Source: an uncultured Spirochaetota bacterium (GTDB taxonomy: Bacteria; Spirochaetota; Spirochaetia; Treponematales; UBA12059). Taken from it: a DNA stretch of 37,713 nucleotides. Location: contig CALMRC010000122.1 in NCBI GenBank assembly GCA_937873275.1, positions 1 through 37,713 on the forward strand, read 5' to 3'. The notes beneath the pieces were generated by a model, which was not told the origin of the DNA, ran no database searches, and saw only the letters and a list, made by a program, of their open reading frames with translations. How positions within the stretch are numbered: position 1 is the first letter of the stretch; the number at the start of each line of letters is the position of its first letter. Below are positions 25,852-33,654 of the stretch, piece by piece. The translations under genes and the position numbers were made by a program.

Positions 25852-26273
25852 GCCTTTCGGAACTGGCCGGGCGGGTGCTCCGGGGCTACGCCCGGATCCT
25901 GCGGTCCCTGGGGGAAACCTTCCTGGTCCTGGCCGGGATCTCCGCGACGGCCTTCGCGGTGGCCTTGCCCCTCTGGTGGCTGGCGGTCCATCGGAGGGGC
26001 CTGTACACGGCCCTGATAGCCGGCGCGGGATTGGCGGCGGCCTCGATCCTGGGGTACCGGAGGATCCGGTCACGACGCGGAGCGGTCTCCGGGGAGCTCC
26101 GGCCCCGGCCCGGCCGCATCCTGCCGGGACTTCTCATCGCGGCCGGCGTCTACGGATCCGCGGTGCTTTTCACCCGGTCCCTGGTCCTGGGACTGTCCGC
26201 GGCCGTCGTCCTGGCGGGGGTCGCGGGAGCGTGGGCCTTCGGCCGGGGCGGCCGGATCGACCGGAGCCGATGA
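25848..26273 (+). CDS. Small hypothetical membrane protein
   Basis: 141 aa, not recognised. Four membrane segments: ~22-47 (LGETFLVLAGISATAFAVALPLWWL), ~52-69, ~88-104 and ~109-130, with Arg-rich loops (GYRRIRSRRG) and a basic C terminus. The start is taken as TTG 25848 because it overlaps the previous stop (TTGA) and gives an N-terminus before the first helix. The end overlaps the M23 peptidase gene by ATGA. It sits in an envelope-type operon. Confidence 0.65.
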   Translation: MSLSELAGRVLRGYARILRSLGETFLVLAGISATAFAVALPLWWLAVHRRGLYTALIAGAGLAAASILGYRRIRSRRGAVSGELRPRPGRILPGLLIAAGVYGSAVLFTRSLVLGLSAAVVLAGVAGAWAFGRGGRIDRSR

Positions 26274-27199
26274 GGCCGAGGTCCGAGGCGTTCCTGCGCG
26301 GCCTTCTCGTCTTCTGCCTCGGCCTGGCCTGGACGGCCGCCCTCCCGGCCCAGGAACCCATGTATCCCCGCATCCTGCGGACCGAGTCCTCGGACCTGGC
26401 TTTCCGCCAGCTTTCCGACGCCGTGGCCCAGAGCCGCAAGGCGGAATTGACGGGGTTCCCCTTCCCGGACCTCATTTTCTTCAGCTACGTCCTGCCCGAG
26501 GACACGGACCTCATCGCCCTGGCCGCCCGGCTGAACCTCCCGTACGAGACCCTGGCCACCGCCAACCGGATCGGCGAATCCCGGGCGCTCCGCAGGGGCC
26601 AGGCCGTCGTCCTGCCCGCCGCCACGGGGGTCTTCGTGGCCGCGGCGCCCGGGAACGACCTGGAATACCTCATGGCGGCGTCCCGCGGCCCGTGGGAAGG
26701 GGAACGGCGGGTTCGGATCTTCGGGCCCGGCGGAACCTCGGAGTTCCGATTCCTCCCGGGCGCCCGGTTCACCCCGGCGGAACGGGCTTTCTTCCTGGGA
26801 ACGGGCTTCCGGTTCCCCCTGCCCAAGGGCCGGCTCACCAGCGGGTACGGACTTCGGGCCAGCCCGATTTCCGGGGAGATCCAACACCACGCGGGGATCG
26901 ATCTGGCCGCGCCCGCCGGAACCGACGTCTTCGCCGCCCGATCCGGAATCGTCTCGGAGGTCGGGGTTGATCCCGTCTACGGCGTGTACGTGCTCATCGC
27001 CCACGAGGGCGGGTGGGAGACCCTGTACGGCCACCTCTCGGAGCGCCGGGTCGAGTTGAACACCGTCGTGAAAAGCGGTATGATTATCGGGAACGTCGGA
27101 TCCACCGGGTTGTCCACGGGCCCGCACCTGCATTTCGAGGTCCGGATCCGGGGGGCCTCCCGGGATCCCATGCCGCTGCTTCCACGGTTGACCGAATGA
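26270..27199 (+). CDS. Secreted LysM/M23 peptidoglycan endopeptidase-type protein
   Basis: 309 aa. Signal peptide (~1-27, FLRGLLVFCLGLAWTAALPAQ). A LysM-like module ~70-116 (SYVLPEDTDLIALAARLNLPYETLATANRI...LRRGQAVVLP) would bind glycan. A complete M23 domain spans ~190-300: H207 and D211 (HHAGIDL, HxxxD), H255 (LYGHLS) and H286-L-H288 (GPHLHFEV), the zinc and catalytic set of lysostaphin-type endopeptidases. All ligands are present, so it should be active or readily activated, unlike degenerate EnvC/NlpD types. It cuts peptide cross-links in the periplasm. ATG 26270 overlaps the preceding stop; the long upstream open frame is a shadow. Its end overlaps the next gene by ATGA. Confidence 0.92.
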   Translation: MRPRSEAFLRGLLVFCLGLAWTAALPAQEPMYPRILRTESSDLAFRQLSDAVAQSRKAELTGFPFPDLIFFSYVLPEDTDLIALAARLNLPYETLATANRIGESRALRRGQAVVLPAATGVFVAAAPGNDLEYLMAASRGPWEGERRVRIFGPGGTSEFRFLPGARFTPAERAFFLGTGFRFPLPKGRLTSGYGLRASPISGEIQHHAGIDLAAPAGTDVFAARSGIVSEVGVDPVYGVYVLIAHEGGWETLYGHLSERRVELNTVVKSGMIIGNVGSTGLSTGPHLHFEVRIRGASRDPMPLLPRLTE

Positions 27200-28200
27200 A
27201 ACGTTGCCGCGACTTGAAGATACGCGCCGTGCTGTCGGCCCTGCTTCTCCTCCCCATCGCGCCCGCGGCTTCGGAAGGCGTGCGGACCGTCGTGGCCGCG
27301 GTGGTCGTCATTTCCGCGGACAAGCCCGAGGGGGATTCGGTCCTCCTGGGGTACGCGGAGGGTGTCGGCATCGTCCTCCCCGCCGGCTCTCCGTTCCTGC
27401 AGGGCATCGAAATCGACCTCCGGATCCCCAAACCCCTCCAGTCCGCCCAGGGGGCCTTCGCCTGGGCCCTGTACAAGACCGTCTCTCCGGCTCCCTCGGT
27501 CGACAAGTACGGCTACGACGGGGACCGCCTGCTCTTGCAGGCCCTTCCTCCCCGGGCCGGGATCGTCTTCCAGGTCCCCGTCTCCCCCCGGCATACCCTG
27601 CGCTCCGGTCCCTACGCCACGGTCCTTCCGGTGCTCGTGGAGTCCTCGGACTTCCCGATGCTCTTCAAGCTCTCCGCCCTGACCAAGGGTGTCACCCCCG
27701 AACAGGAAGCGGCGCGGTACCAAGTGCGCATCCGGCCTCTGTTCACGGACGAGGGGGCCCTCCGGCTCGTCGTGCTGGCCCCCGAGGGAGCCGATTCGGA
27801 CTTCGCTCCGTCCGTCTACGTGGACGAGAGGAAGCTGGAGTCCTGGCAGGATTTGGTATTCCTGAAGAAGGGGATGCACACCGTCCAGGTGTCGGGGGAG
27901 GGGGTGCGGGACGAGAGCCGTTCCGTGGCCCTCGAATCCGGCAAGGTCTTCAACCTGGAGATCAAGCTCCAGGGAACCAAGCCCGTCGTCGTGTTCGAGG
28001 CCCCCGCCAACGCGCTCATCTTCCTGGACGACCAGCCCGTGGACCACGCCGGGGGAGCCCGGATCCAGATCGAGCCCGGGGAGCGCACGGTCCTGTGCCG
28101 GATCGGGGACTACACCATCACCCGCCGGTTCACCGCCGTCCGGGGGAAGACCTACACCATCGTGTTCTCCGTGGACGTGAAGGTCCAGGAAAATCCGTAA
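27196..28200 (+). CDS. Exported hypothetical protein with a C-terminal PEGA-like region
   Basis: 334 aa. Signal peptide ~1-26 (LKIRAVLSALLLLPIAPAAS). The rest is strand-rich and has no cysteines apart from one (VLCRIGD). The last ~70 residues (KPVVVFEAPANALIFLDDQPV...IEPGERTVLCRIGDYTITRRF) resemble a PEGA-type β-domain, common in surface or periplasmic proteins. The middle has VSPRHTLRSGPYATVLPVLVE and YQVRIRPLF blocks. No enzyme motif is seen. Position directly after, and coupled to, the M23 peptidase suggests an envelope role. Family assignment is tentative. Confidence 0.75.
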   Translation: MKRCRDLKIRAVLSALLLLPIAPAASEGVRTVVAAVVVISADKPEGDSVLLGYAEGVGIVLPAGSPFLQGIEIDLRIPKPLQSAQGAFAWALYKTVSPAPSVDKYGYDGDRLLLQALPPRAGIVFQVPVSPRHTLRSGPYATVLPVLVESSDFPMLFKLSALTKGVTPEQEAARYQVRIRPLFTDEGALRLVVLAPEGADSDFAPSVYVDERKLESWQDLVFLKKGMHTVQVSGEGVRDESRSVALESGKVFNLEIKLQGTKPVVVFEAPANALIFLDDQPVDHAGGARIQIEPGERTVLCRIGDYTITRRFTAVRGKTYTIVFSVDVKVQENP

Positions 28201-28216
28201 GACCCCGGGAGGCCCC

Positions 28217-29002
28217 ATGCTCCGCATCGCTTCGTGGAACGTGAACGGCATTCGCTCGGCCCATTCCAAGGGCCTCCTAGACTGGATCGCATCGGAAAGT
28301 CCCGACGTCATCTGCCTCCAGGAGACGAAGGCCCAGCCGGACCAGCTTCCCAAGGAGCTTCTGAACCCCGTGGACGGCCGGGGGCGGCCCTACAAGGTCT
28401 TCTGGGCCAGCGCACGGAAGAAGGGATACTCCGGGGTTGCCCTCCTGTCCCGGTCGGAACCCCGTTCCGTGTCCTTCCTGGGGGTCCGGGAATTCGACGA
28501 GGAGGGGAGGGTCCTGGCGGCGGACCTCGGCGGGATCACGGTCATCTCCGCCTACTTCCCCAATTCCCAGGACGGGGGCGCCCGGCTCGGGTACAAGCTC
28601 GGCTTCTGCGCGGCCATCCGGGAGTTCTGCGACGGCATCGTAAACCGGGGGGGACATCTCGTCCTCTCCGGGGACTACAACATCGCCCATACCCCCATCG
28701 ACCTGGCCCGGCCGAAGGAAAACGAGGAGAACCCGGGGTACCTTCCCGAAGAGCGAGCCTGGATGGACGAATTCACCGGGGCGGGCTATATCGACACCTT
28801 CCGGGCCCTCCACCCCGGAGAGCCGGGACAGTATTCCTGGTGGTCCTACCGGACCCGGGCCCGGGAGCACAACGTCGGATGGAGGATCGACTACCACTGC
28901 GTGGATCCGGGGCTCCGGGCGCGGGTGCGGTCCGCCTCGATCCGGTCGGAGATCCTGGGTTCCGACCACTGTCCCGTGATGCTGGAACTGGAGGAAGCAT
29001 GA
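28217..29002 (+). CDS. xthA: Exodeoxyribonuclease III / AP endonuclease (XthA family)
   Basis: 261 aa, family length. It cuts 5' of abasic sites and removes 3' blocking groups and nucleotides from duplex DNA. Motifs: ASWNVNGIRSAHSKG (Asn), CLQETKAQ (metal Glu), the Tyr-rich ISAYFPNSQDGG, GDYNIAHTPIDLARPKENEENPGY (catalytic Asp and Asn), then GWRIDYHCVDPGL and GSDHCPVMLEL (final Asp-His pair). Sixteen bases after the previous stop, with GGGAGG before ATG 28217. The end overlaps the rhomboid gene by ATGA. Confidence 0.96.
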   Translation: MLRIASWNVNGIRSAHSKGLLDWIASESPDVICLQETKAQPDQLPKELLNPVDGRGRPYKVFWASARKKGYSGVALLSRSEPRSVSFLGVREFDEEGRVLAADLGGITVISAYFPNSQDGGARLGYKLGFCAAIREFCDGIVNRGGHLVLSGDYNIAHTPIDLARPKENEENPGYLPEERAWMDEFTGAGYIDTFRALHPGEPGQYSWWSYRTRAREHNVGWRIDYHCVDPGLRARVRSASIRSEILGSDHCPVMLELEEA

Positions 29003-29559
29003 AAATAAAGTACAACGCGCCCACCACCCTGACGTTCACCCTCGTCTGCGCCCTGGTCCTGGCCCTGGACACCCTCCTGGCCCCGTCCCTGGCGGAGACC
29101 TGGTTTTCCGCCCCCGGCCGGGGCGCCTTCCGGGGGGATTCGGTCCGGGACTTCCTCCGCCTCGTGACCCACGTCCTGGGGCACGCGGACCTCAACCACT
29201 TCCTCTCGAACTTCGCCTTCATCCTTCTCCTGGGGCCCATGCTGGAGCTGGCCTACGGGTCCCTGACCCTCTTCGTCATGATCCTGATCACCAGCCTCGT
29301 GACGGGGGTGTTGAACGTGCTTCTCTTCCCCGTCGGCCTCATGGGGGCCAGCGGTGTCGTGTTCATGATGATCCTCCTGTCCTCGTTCACGAACTTCGGG
29401 AAGGGGGAGATCCCCCTGACCTTCGTGCTGATCATGGTGCTCTACCTGGGCCGGGAGGTTCTGTCCTCCTTCCAGCGCAACTCCGTGTCCGAGTTCGCCC
29501 ACATCATCGGCGGCCTCTGCGGGAGCCTCTTCGGGTATTTCCGGCCCGCGAGGAGATAA
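28999..29559 (+). CDS. Rhomboid-family intramembrane serine protease
   Basis: 186 aa, about six membrane helices. The active-site set is complete: HADLNHFLSNF (HxxxN block of TM2), GASGVVFMM (GxSG, catalytic Ser in TM4) and FAHIIGGLCGSLFGY (catalytic His in TM6). There are no extra soluble domains. Rhomboids cleave membrane proteins within or near the bilayer; the substrate here is unknown. ATG 28999 overlaps the xthA stop. A long open frame upstream in the same frame is antisense-free shadow of xthA, not part of this protein. The next gene has its own promoter. Confidence 0.9.
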   Translation: MKIKYNAPTTLTFTLVCALVLALDTLLAPSLAETWFSAPGRGAFRGDSVRDFLRLVTHVLGHADLNHFLSNFAFILLLGPMLELAYGSLTLFVMILITSLVTGVLNVLLFPVGLMGASGVVFMMILLSSFTNFGKGEIPLTFVLIMVLYLGREVLSSFQRNSVSEFAHIIGGLCGSLFGYFRPARR

Positions 29560-29574
29560 GCCGGACCGGAACCC

Positions 29575-29603
29575 TTGCGTTTTGGTCCCTCGTGCCGGAT
29601 ACT
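29575..29603 (+). promoter_or_regulatory. Leaderless-type promoter of the PhoH-family gene
   Basis: -35 TTGCGT (29575-29580), 17-base spacer, -10 GATACT (29598-29603), then 7 bases to ATG 29611. Confidence 0.65.
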
Positions 29604-29610
29604 TGTTCTC

Positions 29611-30921
29611 ATGAGCTCCGGAGCCGATACCCACAAGACCTTCGTCATCGACACCAACGTCCTCATCCACTACCCGGAATCGATCATGTCCTTCAAGGAC
29701 AACGAGATAGTCTTGCCCCTCTGGGTCCTGGAGGAGCTGGACACCTTGAAGACCTACCAGGATCAGCGGGGCAAGAGCGCCCGGGAGGCCATCCGCTTCC
29801 TGGACTCCATAACCCGGAAGGGGAACCTCCACGACGGGGTCAAGCTGGAGAACGGCTCGGTTCTCCGGGTGTCCCTGCGCCTTCCCGCGGAAACCCCGGA
29901 GGGGGTGGAGCTGGAGAAGACGGACAACCGGATCATCCTGTGCGCCTACGGGCTCCAGCAGGAGGGGCGGACGGTCTTCTTCGTGTCCAAGGACATCAAC
30001 GCCCGGGTCAAGGCCACCGCCCTGGGACTCAAGGCCGTGGACTACGAGAAGCAGAAGGTCGACATCGCCTCCCTCTACCCGGGGGTCCGGGACGTGGACG
30101 TCGGCGAAGAGATGCTCCGGATCCTGGCCGAGACCGGGACCCTTCCCTGGAAGGAGCGCCTGCGGGCCAACGAGTTCGTGGTCCTCCACGACCGCTCGGC
30201 GGGCCGGGACATCGTGCTGCGGTACGATCCGGAGGCGGAGCTCCTCCGTCCCTCGGACCCGGAATCCCCCTCCGCCTCGGGGATCAGCCCCCTGAACGAC
30301 CGGCAGCGCATCGCCCTGGACCTTCTCCTGGACGACTCCATCCCCCTGGTGACCCTGGTCGGGAAGGCGGGTACCGGGAAGACCCTCCTGGCCATCGCCG
30401 CGGGTCTGCGGATGATCTACGACGACAAGAAATATTCCCGCATGCTCGTCTCCCGCCCCGTGGTGCCCATGGGCAAGGACATCGGCTACCTGCCCGGGGA
30501 GAAGCAGGCGAAGCTGGCCAACTGGATGCAGCCCCTCTTCGACAACCTGGAGTTCATCCTGTCCGCCCACAAGCGGGCGAACATCAAGAACGTGGAACAG
30601 CTCATCAAGGACAAGCAGATCGAGATCGAGGCCCTGACGTACATTCGGGGACGGTCCCTGCCGGGGCAGTACATCATCGTGGACGAGGCCCAGAACCTTA
30701 CCCCCCACGAGATCAAGACCATCGTCTCCCGGGCCGGGGACGGCACCAAGGTGGTCCTGACCGGGGATCCCTACCAGATCGACAACATGTACCTGGACGC
30801 GAACTCCAACGGACTGTCCTATCTGGTGGAGGCCTTCAAGGGGCAGAGGCTCTACGGTCACGTCACCCTGCTCCGGAGCGAGCGCAGCGAGCTGGCCGAA
30901 CTGGCCGCGAGTCTCCTATGA
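29611..30921 (+). CDS. PIN-domain/PhoH-family ATPase (YlaK-like)
   Basis: 436 aa. N-terminal PIN ribonuclease-like domain (~8-150) with VIDTNVLIHYPE (first acidic residue), LEELD and a later acid cluster in VSKDINARVK. The PhoH-type P-loop ATPase/helicase domain (~220-436) has Walker A GKAGTGKTLLA, a Q-motif-like LNDRQRIALDLL, SRPVVPMGKDIGYLPG, DEAQNLTPHEIKTIVSRAG (Walker B) and VLTGDPYQIDN. PhoH2-type proteins couple a nuclease to an RNA helicase and act in RNA turnover or stress; in vivo role here is inferred. An upstream in-frame ATG (29575) would span the promoter; ATG 29611 is preferred. Overlaps the next gene by ATGA. Confidence 0.93.
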   Translation: MSSGADTHKTFVIDTNVLIHYPESIMSFKDNEIVLPLWVLEELDTLKTYQDQRGKSAREAIRFLDSITRKGNLHDGVKLENGSVLRVSLRLPAETPEGVELEKTDNRIILCAYGLQQEGRTVFFVSKDINARVKATALGLKAVDYEKQKVDIASLYPGVRDVDVGEEMLRILAETGTLPWKERLRANEFVVLHDRSAGRDIVLRYDPEAELLRPSDPESPSASGISPLNDRQRIALDLLLDDSIPLVTLVGKAGTGKTLLAIAAGLRMIYDDKKYSRMLVSRPVVPMGKDIGYLPGEKQAKLANWMQPLFDNLEFILSAHKRANIKNVEQLIKDKQIEIEALTYIRGRSLPGQYIIVDEAQNLTPHEIKTIVSRAGDGTKVVLTGDPYQIDNMYLDANSNGLSYLVEAFKGQRLYGHVTLLRSERSELAELAASLL

Positions 30922-31208
30922 GAGACCGTCCCCTGAAGGTCCGGTTTTGCGGGGACTGCGGGCGTATGATCCTCGTGGGGTTCGACTTCTGCCCTTACTG
31001 CGGCTCCTCGATTCCCTCCGAGTCCGAGGGCGGGACCGTACGACCGCCCGATTCCGCCCCCGACGCTCCGGCCGTCTCGATGCCCTCCTCGGCCGCGGCC
31101 GTTCCCCGGGACGCCCGGGAGGCCCGGGCCCTCCTGGACCGCCTGATCCGGGAGCTCGAGATCCTGGAAGCCGAGATGGAGGAATGGGCGGTAAACGGTA
31201 TACGGTGA
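30918..31208 (+). CDS. Small zinc-ribbon protein
   Basis: 96 aa. Residues ~9-30 form a double-CxxC zinc ribbon (FCGDCGRMI...FCPYCGSS). Then a Pro/Ser/Ala-rich linker (~32-65) and a C-terminal helix (AREARALLDRLIRELEILEAEMEEW). No catalytic motif is seen. Coupled to the PIN-PhoH gene by ATGA, so it may be a partner of that ATPase (inference). The last codons (AVNGIR, TGA) lie inside a heptamer array, so the tail has been supplied by the repeat. Confidence 0.8.
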   Translation: MRDRPLKVRFCGDCGRMILVGFDFCPYCGSSIPSESEGGTVRPPDSAPDAPAVSMPSSAAAVPRDAREARALLDRLIRELEILEAEMEEWAVNGIR

Positions 31209-31237
31209 ACAGTGGACAGAGGACAGCGGACCGAAGT
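31189..31237 (+). repeat. Single heptamer array after the zinc-ribbon gene
   Basis: Units CGGTAAA, CGGTATA, CGGTGAA, CAGTGGA, CAGAGGA, CAGCGGA, then CCGAAGT. Contains the stop codon of the zinc-ribbon gene. The remaining ~80 bases to kbl hold a possible -10 (TATACA 31262-31267, TACTAT 31259-31264) without a good -35, and GGGAGGA before ATG 31319. Confidence 0.7.
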
Positions 31238-31318
31238 ACACCGGACGCGGAAATATGGTACTATACAATCCCCCAAGAAGAACGACTCATGCACCCTAGA
31301 CGGTAGCCGGGAGGAACC

Positions 31319-32551
31319 ATGTACGGCGCGATGAAGGATGATCTACGGAAGAAGCTGGACGATATCCGTTCGGAGGGATTGTACAAGAGCGAGCGGGTGA
31401 TCGCGTCCCCCCAGGGGGCCCTCATCCGCGTGCGGGACGGGAAGGAAGTCCTCAATTTCTGCGCCAACAACTATCTGGGCCTGGCCAACCACCCCGCGAT
31501 CCGGGAGGCTTCCCGGAAGGCCCAGGAGGAGTGGGGTTACGGGCTGTCCAGCGTCCGCTTCATCTGCGGGACCCAGGAGCCCCACAAACGCCTGGAGCGG
31601 TCGGTGGCCGACTTCCTGGGCACCGAGGACGCCATCCTCTTCTCCTCCTGCTTCGACGCCAACGGGGGCGTCTTCGAACCCCTCCTGGACGAGGACTGCG
31701 CGATCATCACGGACTCCCTGAACCACGCGTCCATCATCGACGGCGTCCGGCTGTGCAAGGCCCGGCGGTGGATCTGGAAGCACGGGGACCTCCGGGACGT
31801 GGAGGAGCCGGATCCGGACACCGGCAAGCCCGCCAAGGGCCTGGAGCGCTGCCTCAAGGAGGCCGCTTCCTGCAAGTACCGGATGATCGCCACGGACGGG
31901 GTCTTCTCCATGGACGGGGACATCGCGGACCTGGCCTCGGTCTGCGACCTGGCCGAGAAGTACGGCGCCCTGGTCATGGTGGACGATTCCCACGCCACGG
32001 GCTTCGTCGGTCGGACCGGACGGGGAACCCCGGAGCACTGCAAGGTGGCCGGGCGGGTGGACATCCTGACCACGACCTTCGGGAAGGCCCTGGGCGGGGC
32101 TTCCGGGGGCGTCGTGGCGGCCCGGGCGGAGATCGTCGAGTACCTCCGGCAGAAGGCCCGGCCTTACCTGTTCTCCAACACCCTGGCCCCGGGCATCGTC
32201 GGCGGCACCCTGGAGGCCCTGAGGCTCCTGTCCGCCAGCACGGAACTGCGGGACCGCCTGGAGGCCAACACCCGGCGCTTCCGGGAGGGCATGACCGCCG
32301 CGGGCTTCGACATCCGGTCCGGGGTCCATCCCATCGTGCCGGTGATGCTCTACCAGGAAAAGCTCGCCCACGAGATGGCGGATCGGCTCCTCGAGGAAGG
32401 CATCTACGTGATCGGATTCTCCTTCCCCGTGGTGCCGCGGGGCAAGGCGAGGATCCGGGTCCAGATCTCCGCGGCCCACTCGGAGGCGGACATCGACCGG
32501 GCCCTCGCGGCGTTCCGTAAGGTGGGGAGGGAATTGAACGTCCTGAAGTAA
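31319..32551 (+). CDS. kbl: Glycine C-acetyltransferase (2-amino-3-ketobutyrate CoA ligase) family
   Basis: 410 aa, PLP-dependent α-oxoamine synthase. It joins glycine and acetyl-CoA to 2-amino-3-oxobutyrate or runs in reverse in threonine breakdown. Blocks: [15 protein letters not shown] near the N terminus, [56 protein letters not shown], and the PLP lysine K256 in [13 protein letters not shown]. Overall match is to Kbl rather than to AONS or serine palmitoyltransferase, but this split is by eye. No threonine dehydrogenase (tdh) gene is adjacent. GGGAGGA lies 5 bases before ATG 31319. Confidence 0.9.
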   Translation: MYGAMKDDLRKKLDDIRSEGLYKSERVIASPQGALIRVRDGKEVLNFCANNYLGLANHPAIREASRKAQEEWGYGLSSVRFICGTQEPHKRLERSVADFLGTEDAILFSSCFDANGGVFEPLLDEDCAIITDSLNHASIIDGVRLCKARRWIWKHGDLRDVEEPDPDTGKPAKGLERCLKEAASCKYRMIATDGVFSMDGDIADLASVCDLAEKYGALVMVDDSHATGFVGRTGRGTPEHCKVAGRVDILTTTFGKALGGASGGVVAARAEIVEYLRQKARPYLFSNTLAPGIVGGTLEALRLLSASTELRDRLEANTRRFREGMTAAGFDIRSGVHPIVPVMLYQEKLAHEMADRLLEEGIYVIGFSFPVVPRGKARIRVQISAAHSEADIDRALAAFRKVGRELNVLK

Positions 32552-32552
32552 T

Positions 32553-32682
32553 CGGTGGTCAGTGGACAGTGGACAGGAATGTCGTAAAGAGCCCTGTTGC
32601 CAATACCCGCAGCAGCGGTTGATTCGCCTGAATGGGGGAAGAACACTTCCGTTTACCGTCCACTGTCCACCGTCAACCGTCC
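32553..32682. repeat. Inward-facing pair of heptamer arrays between kbl and the J-domain gene
   Basis: Left arm 32553-32581 (CGGTGGT, CAGTGGA, CAGTGGA, CAGGAATG) begins 2 bases after the kbl stop. Right arm 32644-32682 is of the same type on the other strand (GTTGACG, GTGGACA, GTGGACG, GTAAACG, then GAAGTG). It encodes the last residues and stop of the J-domain protein. Spacer ~62 bases, non-coding. Confidence 0.75.
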
Positions 32683-33402
32683 CATCATCCATTCCGCGAT
32701 CCGCACGATCTCCGGCCGGGGTAGGCCGTGGAGTTCCACGAGCTCCACGGCCGCCTCCAGGCGCTCCCGGGCCAGGTCCGCGGTGACCTTGCGGCCCTCC
32801 TCCCGCCATCGCAACAGGTCGTCCAGCCCCGCTTCCAGCCGCTTGCGGGCTTCCCGCTCTGCCCGGGAGGTCGCGGTGGTTCTCAAGGGGCCCGCGTCCA
32901 CCCGGACGAGGAGTGCGAAATCCCGGGCGAGGGCGGGATCGACGAGGGAGGCCCAGTGCAGGACGGAGCGGAGGATCCGGCGGTTCCGGGCTCCCGTGGA
33001 GGCGCTGGCTACGGGCTTGGCCGTGGGGGATCCCGCCTGCCTCCACCGCTCCAGGGCGGCGAAGAGGCAGTCCTCCGGAGGCAAGGGTCCCCGCCGGCCG
33101 GTTTCCCGGACCGCCTGCCAGGGATCGAAGGGTTCCCCGGGGGCCGGCCCGGTCCCGGCTTCCCGACGCCCCGGATCCCCCGGGGCGGCGTCCCCCGCCG
33201 GCCTTCCCGGCTCCGCCTCCGACGCGGGTTCCGACGCCCGGCCGGCTTTCGCCTCCTCGTAGGCCTTCCGCAGCCGGAGAAAGTCCTCGTGGTTCCCGTC
33301 CGGGCCGTCCGGGTGGAGGCGCTTGGCCCAGGCGCGGTAGGCGCTCTCCAGGGCCGCGCCCCGCAGTCCCTGGAGGGCCTCCTCCGGGTTGGGGTAGAGC
33401 AT
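32653..33402 (-). CDS. J-domain (DnaJ-like) protein
   Basis: 249 aa. N-terminal ~1-50 is a J-domain: EEALQGLRGAALESAYRAWAKRLHPDG with the HPD tripeptide at ~30-32, then FLRLRKAYEEAK. A Glu/Pro/Gly-rich linker (~55-100) is followed by a helical C-terminal part with no zinc fingers. It should stimulate a DnaK-type ATPase for a specific client; the client is not visible. ATG 33402 gives the J-domain start and lies 6 bases after a -10 box. The longer upstream frame reads through a heptamer array (LFTVHRLL) and is not believable. The C-terminal LTVDSGR and TAA come from another array. Confidence 0.8.
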   Translation of the reverse strand: MLYPNPEEALQGLRGAALESAYRAWAKRLHPDGPDGNHEDFLRLRKAYEEAKAGRASEPASEAEPGRPAGDAAPGDPGRREAGTGPAPGEPFDPWQAVRETGRRGPLPPEDCLFAALERWRQAGSPTAKPVASASTGARNRRILRSVLHWASLVDPALARDFALLVRVDAGPLRTTATSRAEREARKRLEAGLDDLLRWREEGRKVTADLARERLEAAVELVELHGLPRPEIVRIAEWMMGRLTVDSGR

Positions 33403-33408
33403 GGGGGA

Positions 33409-33435
33409 ATAGTACAGTAAACGGTGGACGGTGAA
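33409..33435 (-). promoter_or_regulatory. Leaderless-type promoter of the J-domain gene, overlapping a heptamer array
   Basis: Minus strand: TTCACC (33430-33435) inside the array, 15-base spacer, TACTAT (33409-33414), 6 bases to ATG 33402. The -10 is good; the -35 is approximate. Confidence 0.45.
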
Positions 33436-33543
33436 CAGGGAACGGAGGATTTGGACGCACGCGGCCGCATCCCACGCTATTTCAGCTGGTGATGCCGGAT
33501 ACTGTCTATACTTCCGCTCACCGACCACCGTCCACTGTCCGCC
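33415..33543. repeat. Inward-facing pair of heptamer arrays in the J-domain/smc divergent region
   Basis: Left arm 33415-33448 (GTAAACG, GTGGACG, GTGAACA, GGGAACG, GAGG). Right arm 33510-33543 on the other strand (GCGGACA, GTGGACG, GTGGTCG, GTGAGCG, GAAGT). Spacer ~61 bases with no gene seen. Unlike the other pairs it separates divergent, not convergent, genes. Confidence 0.7.
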
Positions 33544-33556
33544 GCCTCGCCTTGCC

Positions 33557-33586
33557 TTGCCCCGGCCGCCCCGGACATGCTACTAT
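33557..33586 (+). promoter_or_regulatory. Probable smc promoter
   Basis: TTGCCC (33557-33562), 18-base spacer, TACTAT (33581-33586). Gives a ~60-base leader with CGAGGG 7 bases before GTG 33655. Confidence 0.45.
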
Positions 33587-33654
33587 TTCCGGACGCGTGT
33601 CCCGCCGGCCGGACCGGCCGCCGCATACGATAATCGACCGCCCCGAGGGTATTC

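Noticed and set aside
28234-28998. Fusion of a 255-residue N-terminus to the rhomboid protein
   Set aside because: This part is a +1-frame shadow of xthA, Gly/Arg/Pro-rich, and the ATGA overlap gives a proper start.
33403-33528. 42-residue extension of the J-domain protein
   Set aside because: Reads through a heptamer array (LFTVHRLL), which is stop-free on that strand; J-domain starts at MLYPNPEE.
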